This document shows, piece after piece, positions 5,653-5,656 of a DNA stretch of 5,656 nt. Source of the DNA: a bacterium. GTDB lineage: Bacteria > Patescibacteriota > Minisyncoccia > Phycocordibacterales > JAKEFN01. Under the pieces are notes generated by a model. That model was not told the DNA's origin, searched no databases, and worked only from the letters and a program-made list of their open reading frames with translations. A program made the position numbers and the translations under genes. Numbering within the stretch: the stretch's first letter is position 1; every line of letters starts with the position of its first letter. The stretch lies in assembly GCA_022616085.1 (NCBI GenBank), contig JAKEFN010000063.1:1-5656 (forward strand), read 5' to 3'.

Positions 5653-5656
5653 TTCC

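Noticed and set aside
1..5656. Linear plasmid or virus with terminal inverted repeats
   Set aside because: The genes between the repeats are chromosomal housekeeping types (helicase, infA, L10 leader), with no replication or capsid gene, and the repeats look like ends of an inserted element.

Overview
The window looks like chromosomal DNA from a Candidate Phyla Radiation (Patescibacteria, probably Parcubacteria-like) bacterium. This is inferred from gene content and style, not from a marker phylogeny: a shortened UvrD-type helicase, an actin-fold PilM/FtsA-like protein paired with a single-pass membrane protein of a type I associate with CPR genomes, an unusual translation initiation factor IF-1, very short or absent 5' leaders, and compact spacing.

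Layout from left to right. Positions 1-97 are one copy of a 97-bp repeat. Positions 107-254 hold, on the minus strand, an extended -10 promoter, a ribosomal protein L10 (rplJ) leader RNA and its attenuator terminator. The rplJ gene that should follow is absent, because the repeat begins right after the terminator. Positions 295-2016 (minus) encode the helicase. A 61-bp divergent intergenic region separates it from a plus-strand pair: the PilM/FtsA-like protein (2078-3451) and the membrane protein (3477-5027). infA (5085-5372) follows with its own strong promoter. A 182-bp MITE-like element with nested hairpins starts at the infA stop codon. It is followed at once by a second, outward-facing copy of the 97-bp repeat (5556-5652), so the window is bounded by inverted copies of the same sequence.

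The helicase probably serves DNA repair or replication and ends in a likely sliding-clamp-binding peptide. The PilM-like protein and the membrane protein probably form a cytoplasmic ATPase-fold/membrane complex whose role I cannot name with certainty. infA and the L10 leader are translation genes that share a nearly identical promoter layout (TTGACG, 17-bp spacer, TGC-TAC..T).

The most interesting points are the L10 attenuator cut off from rplJ by a repeat, two mobile-element termini abutting at YTAR sites, a 22-residue insertion in IF-1, and a pattern of leaderless promoters. I see no CRISPR array, tRNA, rRNA or complete transposase gene.
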